The notes beneath the pieces were generated by a model. The model was given only the letters and a program-made list of their open reading frames with translations. It made no database searches and had not been told where the DNA came from. From Sedimentitalea sp039941015 (GTDB lineage: Bacteria > Pseudomonadota > Alphaproteobacteria > Rhodobacterales > Rhodobacteraceae): a DNA stretch of 64,000 bases. Position 1 is the stretch's first letter. Each line of letters opens with the position of its first letter. Below are positions 51,694-60,573 of this stretch, piece after piece. The position numbers and the translations under genes are program-made. The stretch lies in assembly GCF_039941015.1 (NCBI RefSeq), contig NZ_JBDVFI010000095.1, one strand, 5' to 3'.

Positions 51694-52941
51694 ATGGCGA
51701 CAATATCGCCCTCATCAGACTTTGCCCTCGCACCAGCGGCGCAAACCCCTCCGGTAGCGCGCGTGCGTGATCCCCGGCTTGATTTCTATCGCGGTATCGC
51801 GATGTTCATCATTCTGGTGGCACATATCCCGTCGAACGCCTGGAGCAGCTGGATTCCGGCACGCTTTGGCTGGTCGGACGCGACGGAGATCTTTGTTTTC
51901 TGCTCGGGCATGGCGTCTGCCATCGCCTTTGGAGGGGCATTCGCGCGCATGGGTTGGCCAATGGGAACGGCCCGCGTCGCCTATCGGGTCTGGCAGGTCT
52001 ACTGGGCGCATATCGGGCTGTTCTTCTTTGTCGCGATGATGATGGCCGCGCTGGATACTTATGGCGTGTTCGAAAAGAGTTACGTCGACTCGCTCAACCT
52101 GACCCGGTTCTTCTCGGACCCGATGACGCAAATTGTCGGCATCTTTACCCTAACCTACGTGCCGAACTATTTTGATATTCTGCCCATGTACCTTGTGGTT
52201 CTGGCGTTGATGCCGCTGTTCATGGCGCTGTCGCGGATCGGATTTGCACCGGTCGCCGGGGCCAGTATCGCAATCTGGCTGGCGGCCAATATCGGTCTCT
52301 TGTCGATGCCGGCAGAATCGTGGTCAGAGCGGCCATGGTTCTTTAACCCGTTCGGCTGGCAACTGCTGTTCTTTACCGGCTTTGCATTCATGCGCGGCTG
52401 GATCCCTGCGCCGCCCGTGTCCAAGCCATTGATCTGGGCCGCGGCTGCGTTTCTGGTGCTGACGGCCCCGTTTGGATCGTGGAAAGTGTTCCAGTGGATC
52501 AACTCGGCCAGCCCTGATCTGGGCGCGAGTTTTCGCGAAATCTGGACAATGTTCAGCACGCTGGAGAAGGAAACCGGGTTCAGCCTGCGTAACAAGACCG
52601 AATTCGGCATCCTGCGCTATATGCATTTCCTGTCTCTGGCCTACCTGGCCTGGGTCGCAGCGGGCGAAGGCGGTCGGCGTTTGCAGGCGACCGGCACAGG
52701 CATTGCGGCGGAAATTTGGCGCAATCTTCTGAAAATAATCACCAAAGTCGGGCAACAGTCACTGGCGGTCTTTGTGTTTTCGATGTCGGTCGCGCGGCTT
52801 TTGGGCTTCGTTCTCGACCAGATCGGACGCAGCCCTGCGACAGTTTTGCTCGTCAATTTGACAGGCTTTGCAATGATCATCGCGGTTGCCTATATCGCAT
52901 CTTGGTTCAAGTCTCAGCCATGGCGGGGCAAAAGAGCATGA
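51694..52941 (+). CDS. opgC: Glucan succinyl/acyl transferase membrane protein
   Basis: OpgC is a polytopic inner-membrane acyltransferase that decorates osmoregulated periplasmic glucans with succinyl groups. The 415-aa protein has about ten helices. 'RDPRLDFYRGIAMFIILVAHIPSN' and 'GWSDATEIFVFCSGMASA' match the OpgC N-terminus. 'FDILPMYLVVLALMPLF' and a conserved 'PFGWQLLFFTGF' follow. It overlaps opgG by 4 nt, placing it in the glucan operon. No strong ribosome site stands before 51694. Confidence 0.9.
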   Translation: MATISPSSDFALAPAAQTPPVARVRDPRLDFYRGIAMFIILVAHIPSNAWSSWIPARFGWSDATEIFVFCSGMASAIAFGGAFARMGWPMGTARVAYRVWQVYWAHIGLFFFVAMMMAALDTYGVFEKSYVDSLNLTRFFSDPMTQIVGIFTLTYVPNYFDILPMYLVVLALMPLFMALSRIGFAPVAGASIAIWLAANIGLLSMPAESWSERPWFFNPFGWQLLFFTGFAFMRGWIPAPPVSKPLIWAAAAFLVLTAPFGSWKVFQWINSASPDLGASFREIWTMFSTLEKETGFSLRNKTEFGILRYMHFLSLAYLAWVAAGEGGRRLQATGTGIAAEIWRNLLKIITKVGQQSLAVFVFSMSVARLLGFVLDQIGRSPATVLLVNLTGFAMIIAVAYIASWFKSQPWRGKRA

Positions 52942-54440
52942 CACTTACTCGCAGACAATTTCTTCTTTCAACTACAGCCTTTGCGCTGGCGACAAGCGCC
53001 GGTGCGACATCGCCTGAAGCAGGCTTTGATCACGCGCGCGTTGTTGCGCTGGCGCAAGAGTTGGCCGCAGCCGACTATGCTCCGCGCGACATGGTTCCGC
53101 AGGCGTGGCAGGACCTGACATACGAGCAATACAAGCTGATCCGCTTCCGTCCAGAGGCGGCGCTGTGGTATGACAGTGAAACACCCTTCAACGTCGATTT
53201 CTTTACGCCGGGTCTCTATTTCCCGCGCCCCATCAAGGTCGAAACCGTCGAAAACGGTGTGGCGACGCCGGTAGCATTCGATCTGGCGATGTTTGAGAAA
53301 TCGGAATCCGTCCCGGATTTGCCGGTCGACGACACGCTCGGATTTTCCGGGCTGAGGCTGCGCACTGAAATGCACCGTCCCGGCAAGACAGATGAATTCT
53401 GCGTGTTTCAGGGTGCCAGCTATTTCCGGGCCATTGGGCTTGACGAAATCTACGGCCTTTCTGCAAGGGGTCTGGCGCTGAAAACCGGCGATCCGGATGG
53501 CGAGGAATTCCCCGATTTCATCCGCTTCTGGCTGGAGCGACCGCGCCCTGACCAGCGCAACATGATTGTTCACGCGCTCATGGACAGCCCCAGTGTTACA
53601 GGGGCCTATCGCTTTGATATCACCCCAGGCCCGACCTGCGTGATGGAGGTTGAGGCGACCCTCTTTGCACGCGAAGAGCTTGACCATGTGGGCCTTGGTC
53701 CGCTGACCAGCATGTTCCTGTTTGACGAAACCAACCGCAACCGGTTCGACGATTTCCGCCCGGCCGTTCATGACAGTGACGGGCTGATGGTTTTGAACGG
53801 TAATGGTGAAGTGCTGTGGCGGCCATTGGCCAACCCCAAGCAACTTCAGATTTCATCGTTTATCGACACCGACCCGCGCGGTTTTGGACTGATGCAGCGG
53901 GCGAGGCGGCTCTCGGATTTTGCCGATCTCGAAGCGCATTACCACCGCCGTCCCGGTCTCTGGGTCGAACCGAAAGGCGATTGGGGCAAAGGGGCTGTGA
54001 CACTGGTTGAGATCCCTGCGGATCGCGAGATTTACGACAATATCGTCGCCTACTGGCGGCCCTCGACGGCATATGAGGCTGGCGCGCAGATTGATATTGC
54101 CTATCGCTTGACCTGGGGCGAAGAGGCCCCGGTCGTCGCCACCTATGCGAAGATTCTTAATACCCGGATGGGGCAGGGGTTTCATGGCGATCGCGTGGTC
54201 ACTGTGGATTTCGAAGCCGACCCGCTGTTTGACGATGGCCTCGATGCAATCACACCGGTCGTCAGCTCGCCTCATGTCGAGACGTCGGATGGAATACTGC
54301 AGTACAACCCTGAAACCGGTGGGCTGCGGCTAGCCTTTTCCTTTGAGCCGGGAGAGCGCGAACTTGTCGAACTGCGCGCACAGCTGCGCAAGGGCGACCA
54401 GATGGCCAGCGAAGTCTGGCTGTATCGGTGGTCATCATGA
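52938..54440 (+). CDS. opgG: Glucan biosynthesis protein G/D, periplasmic
   Basis: OpgG/OpgD acts in the periplasm on the nascent beta-glucan backbone. The 500-aa protein starts with a twin-Arg-like signal 'TLTRRQFLLSTTAFALATSAG', which favours Tat export as in OpgD. Family motifs include 'YFRAIGLDEIYGLSARGLAL' and 'RPAVHDSDGLMVLNGNGE', with 'WRPLANPK' following. The ATG at 52938 overlaps the opgC stop. An in-frame ATG at 52920 is an alternative. Which of the paralogues OpgG or OpgD it represents is uncertain, and no opgB was seen. Confidence 0.9.
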   Translation: MTLTRRQFLLSTTAFALATSAGATSPEAGFDHARVVALAQELAAADYAPRDMVPQAWQDLTYEQYKLIRFRPEAALWYDSETPFNVDFFTPGLYFPRPIKVETVENGVATPVAFDLAMFEKSESVPDLPVDDTLGFSGLRLRTEMHRPGKTDEFCVFQGASYFRAIGLDEIYGLSARGLALKTGDPDGEEFPDFIRFWLERPRPDQRNMIVHALMDSPSVTGAYRFDITPGPTCVMEVEATLFAREELDHVGLGPLTSMFLFDETNRNRFDDFRPAVHDSDGLMVLNGNGEVLWRPLANPKQLQISSFIDTDPRGFGLMQRARRLSDFADLEAHYHRRPGLWVEPKGDWGKGAVTLVEIPADREIYDNIVAYWRPSTAYEAGAQIDIAYRLTWGEEAPVVATYAKILNTRMGQGFHGDRVVTVDFEADPLFDDGLDAITPVVSSPHVETSDGILQYNPETGGLRLAFSFEPGERELVELRAQLRKGDQMASEVWLYRWSS

Positions 54441-56311
54441 GTGATGAGTTTCGCAAAATGCCGCCGTGCGCGCCGATGGCGATGCCGGCGCAAGATTTCA
54501 GTGCCGAGTTCCGGGACCAAAGCGCGCCCGGAGCGGCGCCGGTCGAGGGCACGCGGCTGTGGAGGCTGATGGCCTTCAGCCCCGCAGTCGTCGCGACTCT
54601 AGGTCTGACGTGGGTTATTCACGGCTGGTTCGCCGCACAAGGCATCAATGTGATCGAGGCGATCCTGCTGACCCTGATCTGCTTCAACTTCTTCTGGATC
54701 GCCTTTTCCGTCAGTACCGTCGCCCTTGGGCTGGTGTCGCTGGCCCGGCGCGAACCACCGGCGCGGCCGACTGCGATGCAGCCGCAAAAGGTCGCGCTGC
54801 TCATGCCGATCTACAACGAGGTACCGTGGTACGTGCTGGGCAACGCCCGTTCGATGCTCGAAGAGTTGCGTGCGCGGGGCGGGCAACACGATTATTCTAT
54901 GTTCATCCTCAGCGATACGCAGGACGATGCCATCGCCGCGCAGGAGCAGGAGAGCGTGCAGGCGTTGCTCGCTTCGCTGTCGCCGGGGCTGAAGCTCTAT
55001 TACCGCCGTCGTTCGCGCAACACCGACCGTAAGGTGGGCAATATCGCCGACTGGGTGGCCAACTGGGGTGCAGAGTTTCCGGCGATGCTGGTGCTGGACG
55101 CTGACAGCCTGATGACAGGGCGCGCGATCCTTCGGTTGACTGATGCACTGGCTCGCGATCCCGGTGCCGGCCTGATCCAGAGCTTTCCGCAACTGATTGG
55201 CGCGCAGACCGTGTTTGCCCGGATGCAGCAATTCGCCAATGGCGTCTATGGCATGGCGCTGGCCGAGGGGCTGGCGCGCTGGTGTGGGCAGGAAGGCAAC
55301 TATTGGGGCCACAATGCGATCATCCGCACGGCGGCGTTTGCGTCCTGTGCCGGGCTTCCGCATCTGCGGTCTTGGCGCGGACAAGACCAGTTGATCATGA
55401 GCCATGACTTTGTCGAAGCAGGTCTGCTGCGCCGGGCTGGCTGGGGCGTTCGGTTCCTGCCACGTATCCGGGGAAGTTATGAGGAAACGCCGCAGACGCT
55501 GATTGATCACATCCTGCGCGACCGGCGCTGGTGTCAGGGCAACCTGCAACATCTCAACCTGTTGTGGTCTCGTGGGTTTCGATCAATCTCGCGGTTTCAC
55601 ATGTTCAACGGGGCCGTGGGCTATCTGATGTCGCCGATCTGGTTCGCATTGCTGGTGATGTGGGCGTTGATCGGGATGGGCGAGAACGCCAGTGTTCTGA
55701 CCTATTTCAGCGAAACCAACCCGACGATGCCTAGTTGGCCGGAACTCACTGAAACGCGCCATGTGCTGATCATTGTGTTGATGTACGCGATGTTGCTGGT
55801 TCCGAAGCTGATGGGAATCGCGGCGCTGCCGTTGAGCGGCATTCGGTTCAACGAATTCGGCGGTGGCCTCTGGTTCGCATTGTCGTTCCTGTCCGAGGTT
55901 CTTTTGTCGGTGATCTATGCGCCCATCCTGATGGTGCAGCAGATGATCGCCGTATTCCGGACCCTCTTCGGGCTTCAGAGCGGATGGTCGCCGCAGGCGC
56001 GCGATGGCGGGCAATACGGGCTGGGTACATTGTTGATGTGTCACGCGCTGGAAACCATCAGTGGTCTTGCATTGACGGCTGGGATCATTGCCGGGCTGGT
56101 GTCGCCATGGCTGCTGCCGATCTCGATCAGCTTGCTCTGTGCGGTGCCACTGTCGGCGCTGAGCGGGTTTTCAATGTCGGGGCGCACGCGCACATGGCTG
56201 GGGACCCGCGAAGACCATCGTGAGCCGTTGATCACGCAAGCCGCGCGCCATTACCGGACCGAGCTGAAATCGGTGTTGGAGCGCGACAAGGTACAAACGC
56301 CGGCCGAGTGA
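54437..56311 (+). CDS. opgH: Glucan glucosyltransferase, inner membrane
   Basis: OpgH polymerises UDP-glucose into the linear beta-1,2 backbone at the inner membrane. The 624-aa protein has two N-terminal helices, a cytoplasmic GT2 domain with 'MPIYNE', 'DADSLM' and 'DRRWCQGNLQHL', and five to six C-terminal helices. The start at 54437 overlaps the opgG stop (ATGA); an in-frame GTG three codons upstream is less likely. It ends one base before a convergent gene, with no terminator space. The operon order opgC-G-H is compact and fits coupled synthesis and modification. Confidence 0.94.
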   Translation: MSDEFRKMPPCAPMAMPAQDFSAEFRDQSAPGAAPVEGTRLWRLMAFSPAVVATLGLTWVIHGWFAAQGINVIEAILLTLICFNFFWIAFSVSTVALGLVSLARREPPARPTAMQPQKVALLMPIYNEVPWYVLGNARSMLEELRARGGQHDYSMFILSDTQDDAIAAQEQESVQALLASLSPGLKLYYRRRSRNTDRKVGNIADWVANWGAEFPAMLVLDADSLMTGRAILRLTDALARDPGAGLIQSFPQLIGAQTVFARMQQFANGVYGMALAEGLARWCGQEGNYWGHNAIIRTAAFASCAGLPHLRSWRGQDQLIMSHDFVEAGLLRRAGWGVRFLPRIRGSYEETPQTLIDHILRDRRWCQGNLQHLNLLWSRGFRSISRFHMFNGAVGYLMSPIWFALLVMWALIGMGENASVLTYFSETNPTMPSWPELTETRHVLIIVLMYAMLLVPKLMGIAALPLSGIRFNEFGGGLWFALSFLSEVLLSVIYAPILMVQQMIAVFRTLFGLQSGWSPQARDGGQYGLGTLLMCHALETISGLALTAGIIAGLVSPWLLPISISLLCAVPLSALSGFSMSGRTRTWLGTREDHREPLITQAARHYRTELKSVLERDKVQTPAE

Positions 56312-57142
56312 TCAGTTGGTCAGGCTGTCCTCGAACCAGTCAAGAACCATATCTGCCCAACCCGGTGGTACGCTGTGGCCACCGGGAAAGAGGGCAAACT
56401 CCAGCGCACTTTCAGGAGCGCAACCTGTCCACGCCCGTCGCCAGAAGGCGTCGGTTTCCGAAAATTCGGTAGCCTTTTCATCCGGGCATTTATTTGCCGC
56501 ACGCCAGATTTCGAGCCCGGCAAAGATATCGCCCTGCTGAAATTGACCTCCGCCGAGAAACCGGCCTTCCAAAGGCACGGTCGTGTCCCGCCAGCCGTGC
56601 GTGTGGAACAGTTGCACAGGGCCGGCGCAATCGGTTGGATGAGGGCGCCAGAAACCGCCCGAAACCGGGGCATAGGCGGTGAAGGCCGCAGGCTCTGCAC
56701 AGGCGAGATAGTTCACCATGAACCCGCCGCCGGAAAACCCTGCAAGCACGGCATGATCCTCGTCCAGATCAAAACGCTCGGCGGCATCATCGCGGACGCG
56801 TTGCAGAAAGTCTATTTCGTCACGTCCTTCCCAGCCTGGGTAAAAGCTCCACCCGTGACCATTGCCGGACCCAACGCTGCGTGACCCGGTCGGCGCGACC
56901 AGCGCATAGCCGCGCGCCAGCAGGCTGTTGACGAGACCTGTATTCTTCAACGTGCCTTCACCGCTGCTCCCCCAGCCATGCAGGAACATCACCATCGGTG
57001 TCGCTGAGGTTTCTGTGTCAGGCAGCACGACATGGTACGCGCCGTCCTCAAGCAGACAAGCATCGGGCTCCGGGCCGCAGGTCGCCTGAGCTGTACCCGC
57101 AATCCCCGACAGAACAACAACAGAGGCAGTGACGATTTTCAT
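56312..57142 (-). CDS. Secreted PHB-depolymerase-like esterase (LpqC family)
   Basis: The 276-aa protein begins with a signal peptide (about 1-20). Core motifs are 'FLHGWGSSG', 'GFSGGGFM' with the nucleophile Ser, and 'GGHSVP' near the end for the His. It belongs to the extracellular esterase/PHB-depolymerase family, with cysteines such as 'CGPEPDAC' likely in disulfides. It is translationally coupled to the upstream rhodanese by an ATGA overlap and is convergent with opgH. GGAGA precedes the start at 57142. Substrate could be an ester polymer or feruloyl ester. Confidence 0.85.
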   Translation of the reverse strand: MKIVTASVVVLSGIAGTAQATCGPEPDACLLEDGAYHVVLPDTETSATPMVMFLHGWGSSGEGTLKNTGLVNSLLARGYALVAPTGSRSVGSGNGHGWSFYPGWEGRDEIDFLQRVRDDAAERFDLDEDHAVLAGFSGGGFMVNYLACAEPAAFTAYAPVSGGFWRPHPTDCAGPVQLFHTHGWRDTTVPLEGRFLGGGQFQQGDIFAGLEIWRAANKCPDEKATEFSETDAFWRRAWTGCAPESALEFALFPGGHSVPPGWADMVLDWFEDSLTN

Positions 57143-57597
57143 TCCGATTTCTCCGAGATGGTGTTGACGGGTAACCCGGCGTCCAGCCATCCGGGACCGG
57201 CGGCAGAACCGAGCATACCCTCGGGGACATCAATGATGTTGGTATAGCCCGCATCTGACAACGCAAGCGCCAGTCGGACGGACCGCACACCGCGCGCACA
57301 AATCAACGCGATAGGGCGGGACCGATCCGGGCCGACAATTGCAGAAAGCGCCTGCCCAAAGTCGTCGCGGCGCATGTCCAGCGGCGCGGCGCCCGCGGGC
57401 ACACCGGTCTGTTGCCATTCCTTCGGGCGTCGAATGTCGATCAGAACCACGTCGCCATCGGCGGCTTGCTGGTACGCCTCTGCAACGCTGAGGGAGTCGC
57501 CGGAATAGTCAGGCGGGATCAGCGATACACGATAGGCGATGAGACCTGCCGCGACGGCCAGCATGACCACCCCGATCAAAACGCGAAGGCGGGTCAA
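57139..57597 (-). CDS. Membrane-anchored rhodanese-like protein
   Basis: The 152-aa protein has a signal-anchor helix (about 5-24) and a periplasmic rhodanese domain with the catalytic Cys in 'LICARGVRS'. The loop length suits a sulfur-transfer or phosphatase-like rhodanese. The start is TTG at 57597 with GAGAGG 8 nt upstream. It overlaps the esterase gene by 4 nt. Its role beside an esterase is unclear; sulfur transfer in the periplasm is the family's usual guess. Confidence 0.82.
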   Translation of the reverse strand: MTRLRVLIGVVMLAVAAGLIAYRVSLIPPDYSGDSLSVAEAYQQAADGDVVLIDIRRPKEWQQTGVPAGAAPLDMRRDDFGQALSAIVGPDRSRPIALICARGVRSVRLALALSDAGYTNIIDVPEGMLGSAAGPGWLDAGLPVNTISEKSE

Positions 57598-57977
57598 TCG
57601 GTGTGCCTCTCGGCTTGCGAGAACTGCGTGGTGCGGCGGCGATGTTTCATGCGAATGTGCATATCACGGATGTGTCCCGGTGCACGTCATCTGATGCGTC
57701 TCGCTGATCAAGTTCACGTTAGAACTGTGCAGCTTCACGCCATGCTCTCTGTGTGTCCGAACCAAACTTGAGGCGACCGATGTTTGCGACTTCATGTCGA
57801 TCCGAAACTTGCGATGACAATCGAGGATCGGCCCATAAGGCGCTATTTTCACGCCGGTTTTTCGGATGTCATTTTGGCGGCTTTCGGTTGCGTATATACA
57901 ATCATGACGATTTTTCTTAGTATTTCTACGAATCGAGAAAAGAACAATTTCCATCCACGAAACAGAAGCTGTTCGGG
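57598..57977. other. Intergenic region before the Mrp operon
   Basis: About 380 nt with AT-rich sections near 57840-57960. It must hold the promoters for the divergent rhodanese and Mrp operons. No convincing ORF or operator was seen. A frame at 57664-58026 on the minus strand has no support. Confidence 0.4.
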
Positions 57978-58487
57978 ATGGAAGAACGGGTGGGGCAAAT
58001 TCGGGTGCGACTGATCGGGACCGCAATATTTCTATCGGCGCTCTGGCTTTTGATGTCCGGTCTGTTCAAGCCGATGATCCTTGCGTTTGGCGTCGTCTCG
58101 GTCTTGCTTGTTGTCTACATCCTTCACCGCATGGACAGCGTCGATGAGGACCGGGTCGCGCTGCCTCTGGGGCCGTTCGCGACAGTGGGGTATTTCTTTT
58201 GGTTGCTGGTTGAAATCGCCAAGGCCAACTGGGCAGTCACCAAAATTGTGCTGTCTCCGAAGATGCCGATCACCCAGCATCTGTTTTCCGTGCCCTATAC
58301 CCAGAATTCCGATGTGGGTCAGGTGATCTTTGCGAACTCCATCACCCTGACACCGGGCACGCTGACGGTTGAAACTGATCTCGGGTATTTCCTCGTGCAT
58401 GCGCTGGATTATTCGCCCGATGATCTGGAGTCACTGGCCGATATGGACGCCCATGTCACTGCCATAGAAACGGGGCGTGCAGGCTGA
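57978..58487 (+). CDS. mrpE: Mrp antiporter subunit E
   Basis: MrpE (MnhE/MbhA) is a small membrane subunit of the multi-subunit cation/proton antiporter. The 169-aa protein has hydrophobic N-terminal helices, then 'WLLVEIAKANWAVTKIVLSP' and the conserved 'ANSITLTPGTLTVETD' cytoplasmic strand region typical of MrpE. It is the first gene of the operon. The next start overlaps the stop (TGATG). Confidence 0.92.
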   Translation: MEERVGQIRVRLIGTAIFLSALWLLMSGLFKPMILAFGVVSVLLVVYILHRMDSVDEDRVALPLGPFATVGYFFWLLVEIAKANWAVTKIVLSPKMPITQHLFSVPYTQNSDVGQVIFANSITLTPGTLTVETDLGYFLVHALDYSPDDLESLADMDAHVTAIETGRAG

Positions 58488-58774
58488 TGTTTGTTGTTGC
58501 CACAGTCTCGTTGTTCATTGCCATGATCCTGGTGTTGATCCGCCTGTTTGCAGGGCCGTCGCTCTATGACCGGGTGTTGGCGCTGAACTCGTTTGGCACC
58601 CATACGGTTCTCTTTATCGGGGTGATCGGGTTCCTTATGGGGCGTCCGGATTTTCTTGATATTGCATTGCTTTATGCGCTGATCAACTTTGTTGGCACCA
58701 TCGTGATCCTCAAGTTCTTTCGCTACCGCGCGATTGGTGATGTGCGTCGGGACATAGGCGAGGCGGACGGGTGA
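58487..58774 (+). CDS. mrpF: Mrp antiporter subunit F
   Basis: The 95-aa protein has three membrane helices and the MrpF (MnhF/MbhB) pattern: 'RLFAGPSLYDRVLALNSFGTHTVLFI'. It joins E and G in the membrane core of the antiporter. It overlaps mrpE by 1 nt. The C-terminus is cytoplasmic and charged. Confidence 0.92.
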   Translation: MFVVATVSLFIAMILVLIRLFAGPSLYDRVLALNSFGTHTVLFIGVIGFLMGRPDFLDIALLYALINFVGTIVILKFFRYRAIGDVRRDIGEADG

Positions 58775-58778
58775 AGCC

Positions 58779-59129
58779 ATGGATATGATCGTCAACATTC
58801 TCAGCTGGATTTTCATCGTTTCGGGATCGTTCTTTATGATCGTCGGGGCCATCGGGGTGCTGCGCCTGCCGGATTTCTGGACACGGCTGCATGGCATGTC
58901 GATCAGCGACAGCGCCGGCGTTATCCTTTTGATCCTTGGCATGGCCATGCAGGCCGGGCTGACGTTGATCACGGTAAAGCTGTTTATCATCCTTGCCTTC
59001 CTGTTCATCACGGGACCGACAGCGACGCATGCCGTTGCAAATGCCGCTCTGGTTTCGGGCCTTAAACCGCGATCGGATGTGCCGCTGGAAGACGATCCTG
59101 AATTCAACGCCAACCTCGATACAAAGTAA
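58779..59129 (+). CDS. mrpG: Mrp antiporter subunit G
   Basis: The 116-aa protein is MrpG (MnhG/MbhC): 'GVLRLPDFWTRLHGMSISDSAGVILLILGMA' is the family signature. Three helices are visible. It is separated by 4 nt from mrpF and followed, in frame, by the DUF4040 subunit gene. Confidence 0.92.
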   Translation: MDMIVNILSWIFIVSGSFFMIVGAIGVLRLPDFWTRLHGMSISDSAGVILLILGMAMQAGLTLITVKLFIILAFLFITGPTATHAVANAALVSGLKPRSDVPLEDDPEFNANLDTK

Positions 59130-59141
59130 GGCAGGCCAGAG

Positions 59142-59696
59142 ATAGAGACCTATATCGATATCGTTCTGTTCACACTGCTGGTGTGTACCGCATTGGCTGT
59201 CGTGCGTGCGCAGAGCCTGTTTGCCACTGCGATGCTGTCGGGCGCGTTCAGCCTGCTTTCGGCGCTGTTGTTTGTCACACTTGATGCGGTTGACGTTGCG
59301 TTTACCGAGGCTGCGGTGGGGGCGGGGATATCCACAGTCCTGATGCTGGGAACGCTGGCGCTGACAGCACGGTTTGAACGCCCTGTGTCGCATTCGCCGG
59401 TGATCCCGCTCTTTGTAGTGCTGGTGACTGGTATCGCGCTGATCTATGGCACGCTCGACATGCCCAATTTTGGCGACCCGAATGCACCGGCGCAGGTCCA
59501 TCTGGCCCCTGATTTCATTCAGCGCAGCCCGAGCGAAATCGACGTTCCCAACATCGTGACAGCCATTCTCGCAAGCTATCGCGGCTATGACACGCTTGGC
59601 GAAGTTGCTGTGGTGTTCACCGCCGGTGTTGGCGTTCTGTTGCTGCTCAGCGGGCTGCGGCATCGCCGTCGCCGCAAAGAGAAAGAGGACGTCTGA
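59142..59696 (+). CDS. DUF4040 / MbhD-MbhE-like Mrp subunit with atypical start
   Basis: The product covers the C-terminal part of MrpA in one-subunit Mrp systems: a DUF4040 (MbhD-like) N-terminus, and an MbhE-like end with 'PNIVTAILASYRGYDTLGEVAVVFTAGVGVLLLL'. The only standard start, GTG at 59181, would cut the first helix short. Thirteen codons upstream, at ATA 59142, the reading gives ETYIDIVLF, as expected for homologues, with 'AAGG' about 10 nt before. I therefore suggest AUA initiation or a sequence error; GTG 59181 is the fallback. It overlaps mrpB by 1 nt. Confidence 0.8.
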   Translation: METYIDIVLFTLLVCTALAVVRAQSLFATAMLSGAFSLLSALLFVTLDAVDVAFTEAAVGAGISTVLMLGTLALTARFERPVSHSPVIPLFVVLVTGIALIYGTLDMPNFGDPNAPAQVHLAPDFIQRSPSEIDVPNIVTAILASYRGYDTLGEVAVVFTAGVGVLLLLSGLRHRRRRKEKEDV

Positions 59697-60136
59697 TGCG
59701 CCATCACCTCATCCTGCGTGTCGTGACCAAGCTCTTGATCGGCGTCATCATGCTGTTCGCGCTCTATGTTCAGTTTCACGGCGACTATTCCCCTGGTGGC
59801 GGCTTTCAGGCGGGCGTGATCATGTCCGTCGCGTTCATCATCTATTCCGTGGTGTTCAGCCTTGCGGATGTCCAAAAGGTGCTGCCCCCGTGGTTCGTGC
59901 ACAAGCTGATGGCCCTCGGGTTGCTGCTCTATGCAGGGACAGGGGTCTACAGCATGTTGGTCGGCTACAACTATCTCGATTATGAGGCGATCAGCCCGCA
60001 CCATCCCGTGCACGGGCAGCATTACGGTATTATCCTGATCGAGCTGGGCGTGGGCATCACAGTGACCGCTGTGATGGTGACGATCTTTTACGCCTTTGCG
60101 TCGCGTACTCCGACTATGGATGACGAAGCATGGTGA
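59696..60136 (+). CDS. mrpB: Mrp antiporter subunit B
   Basis: The 146-aa MrpB (MnhB/MbhF) has four helices. 'YVQFHGDYSPGGGFQAGVIM' is its signature, with conserved Gly residues. 'HGQHYGIILIELGVGITVT' follows in the last helix region. The next gene starts inside its 3' end. Confidence 0.93.
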   Translation: MRHHLILRVVTKLLIGVIMLFALYVQFHGDYSPGGGFQAGVIMSVAFIIYSVVFSLADVQKVLPPWFVHKLMALGLLLYAGTGVYSMLVGYNYLDYEAISPHHPVHGQHYGIILIELGVGITVTAVMVTIFYAFASRTPTMDDEAW

Positions 60137-60573
60137 ACGAAATCAGCCAGGATTGGACATTCGTTGTCGGCCATTTGAACTATTGGCTGTTCATCGTACT
60201 GATGATGACCGGCCTTTATATCGTGGTCGCCAAGGGCAATCTGGTGAAAAAGGTCGTCGGCCTGAACATCTTTCAGACCGCAGTCTTCATGCTCTACATC
60301 TCGGTCGGCAAGGTTAAGGATGGCACCGCGCCGATCTTTCCGGTCGACATGAACATTGACCCCAACGTGCTCTATTCCAATCCGCTGCCGCATGTTCTGA
60401 TCCTGACCGCCATCGTTGTCGGCGTGGCGACAACGGCTCTGGGGCTGGCGCTGGCCATACGCATCCGTGAAGAATACGGCACCATCGAGGAAGACAGCAT
60501 CCAGAAGATCGACAGGGAAACCGCCTTGCGGGACGCCAACCTGCACAGTGAAATCGTAGGCGAGCAGGGCTGA
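60130..60573 (+). CDS. mrpC: Mrp antiporter subunit C
   Basis: The 147-aa MrpC (MnhC/MbhG) is a NuoK-like subunit with three helices. The 'PLPHVLILTAIVVGVATTALGLAL' stretch is diagnostic of NuoK relatives. Overlap of 7 nt with mrpB marks coupling. A 30-residue charged tail follows the last helix. Confidence 0.93.
   Translation: MVNEISQDWTFVVGHLNYWLFIVLMMTGLYIVVAKGNLVKKVVGLNIFQTAVFMLYISVGKVKDGTAPIFPVDMNIDPNVLYSNPLPHVLILTAIVVGVATTALGLALAIRIREEYGTIEEDSIQKIDRETALRDANLHSEIVGEQG

Noticed and set aside
57664..58026. Minus-strand frame before the Mrp operon
   Set aside because: It overlaps the mrpE start region and shows no domain or ribosome-site support.
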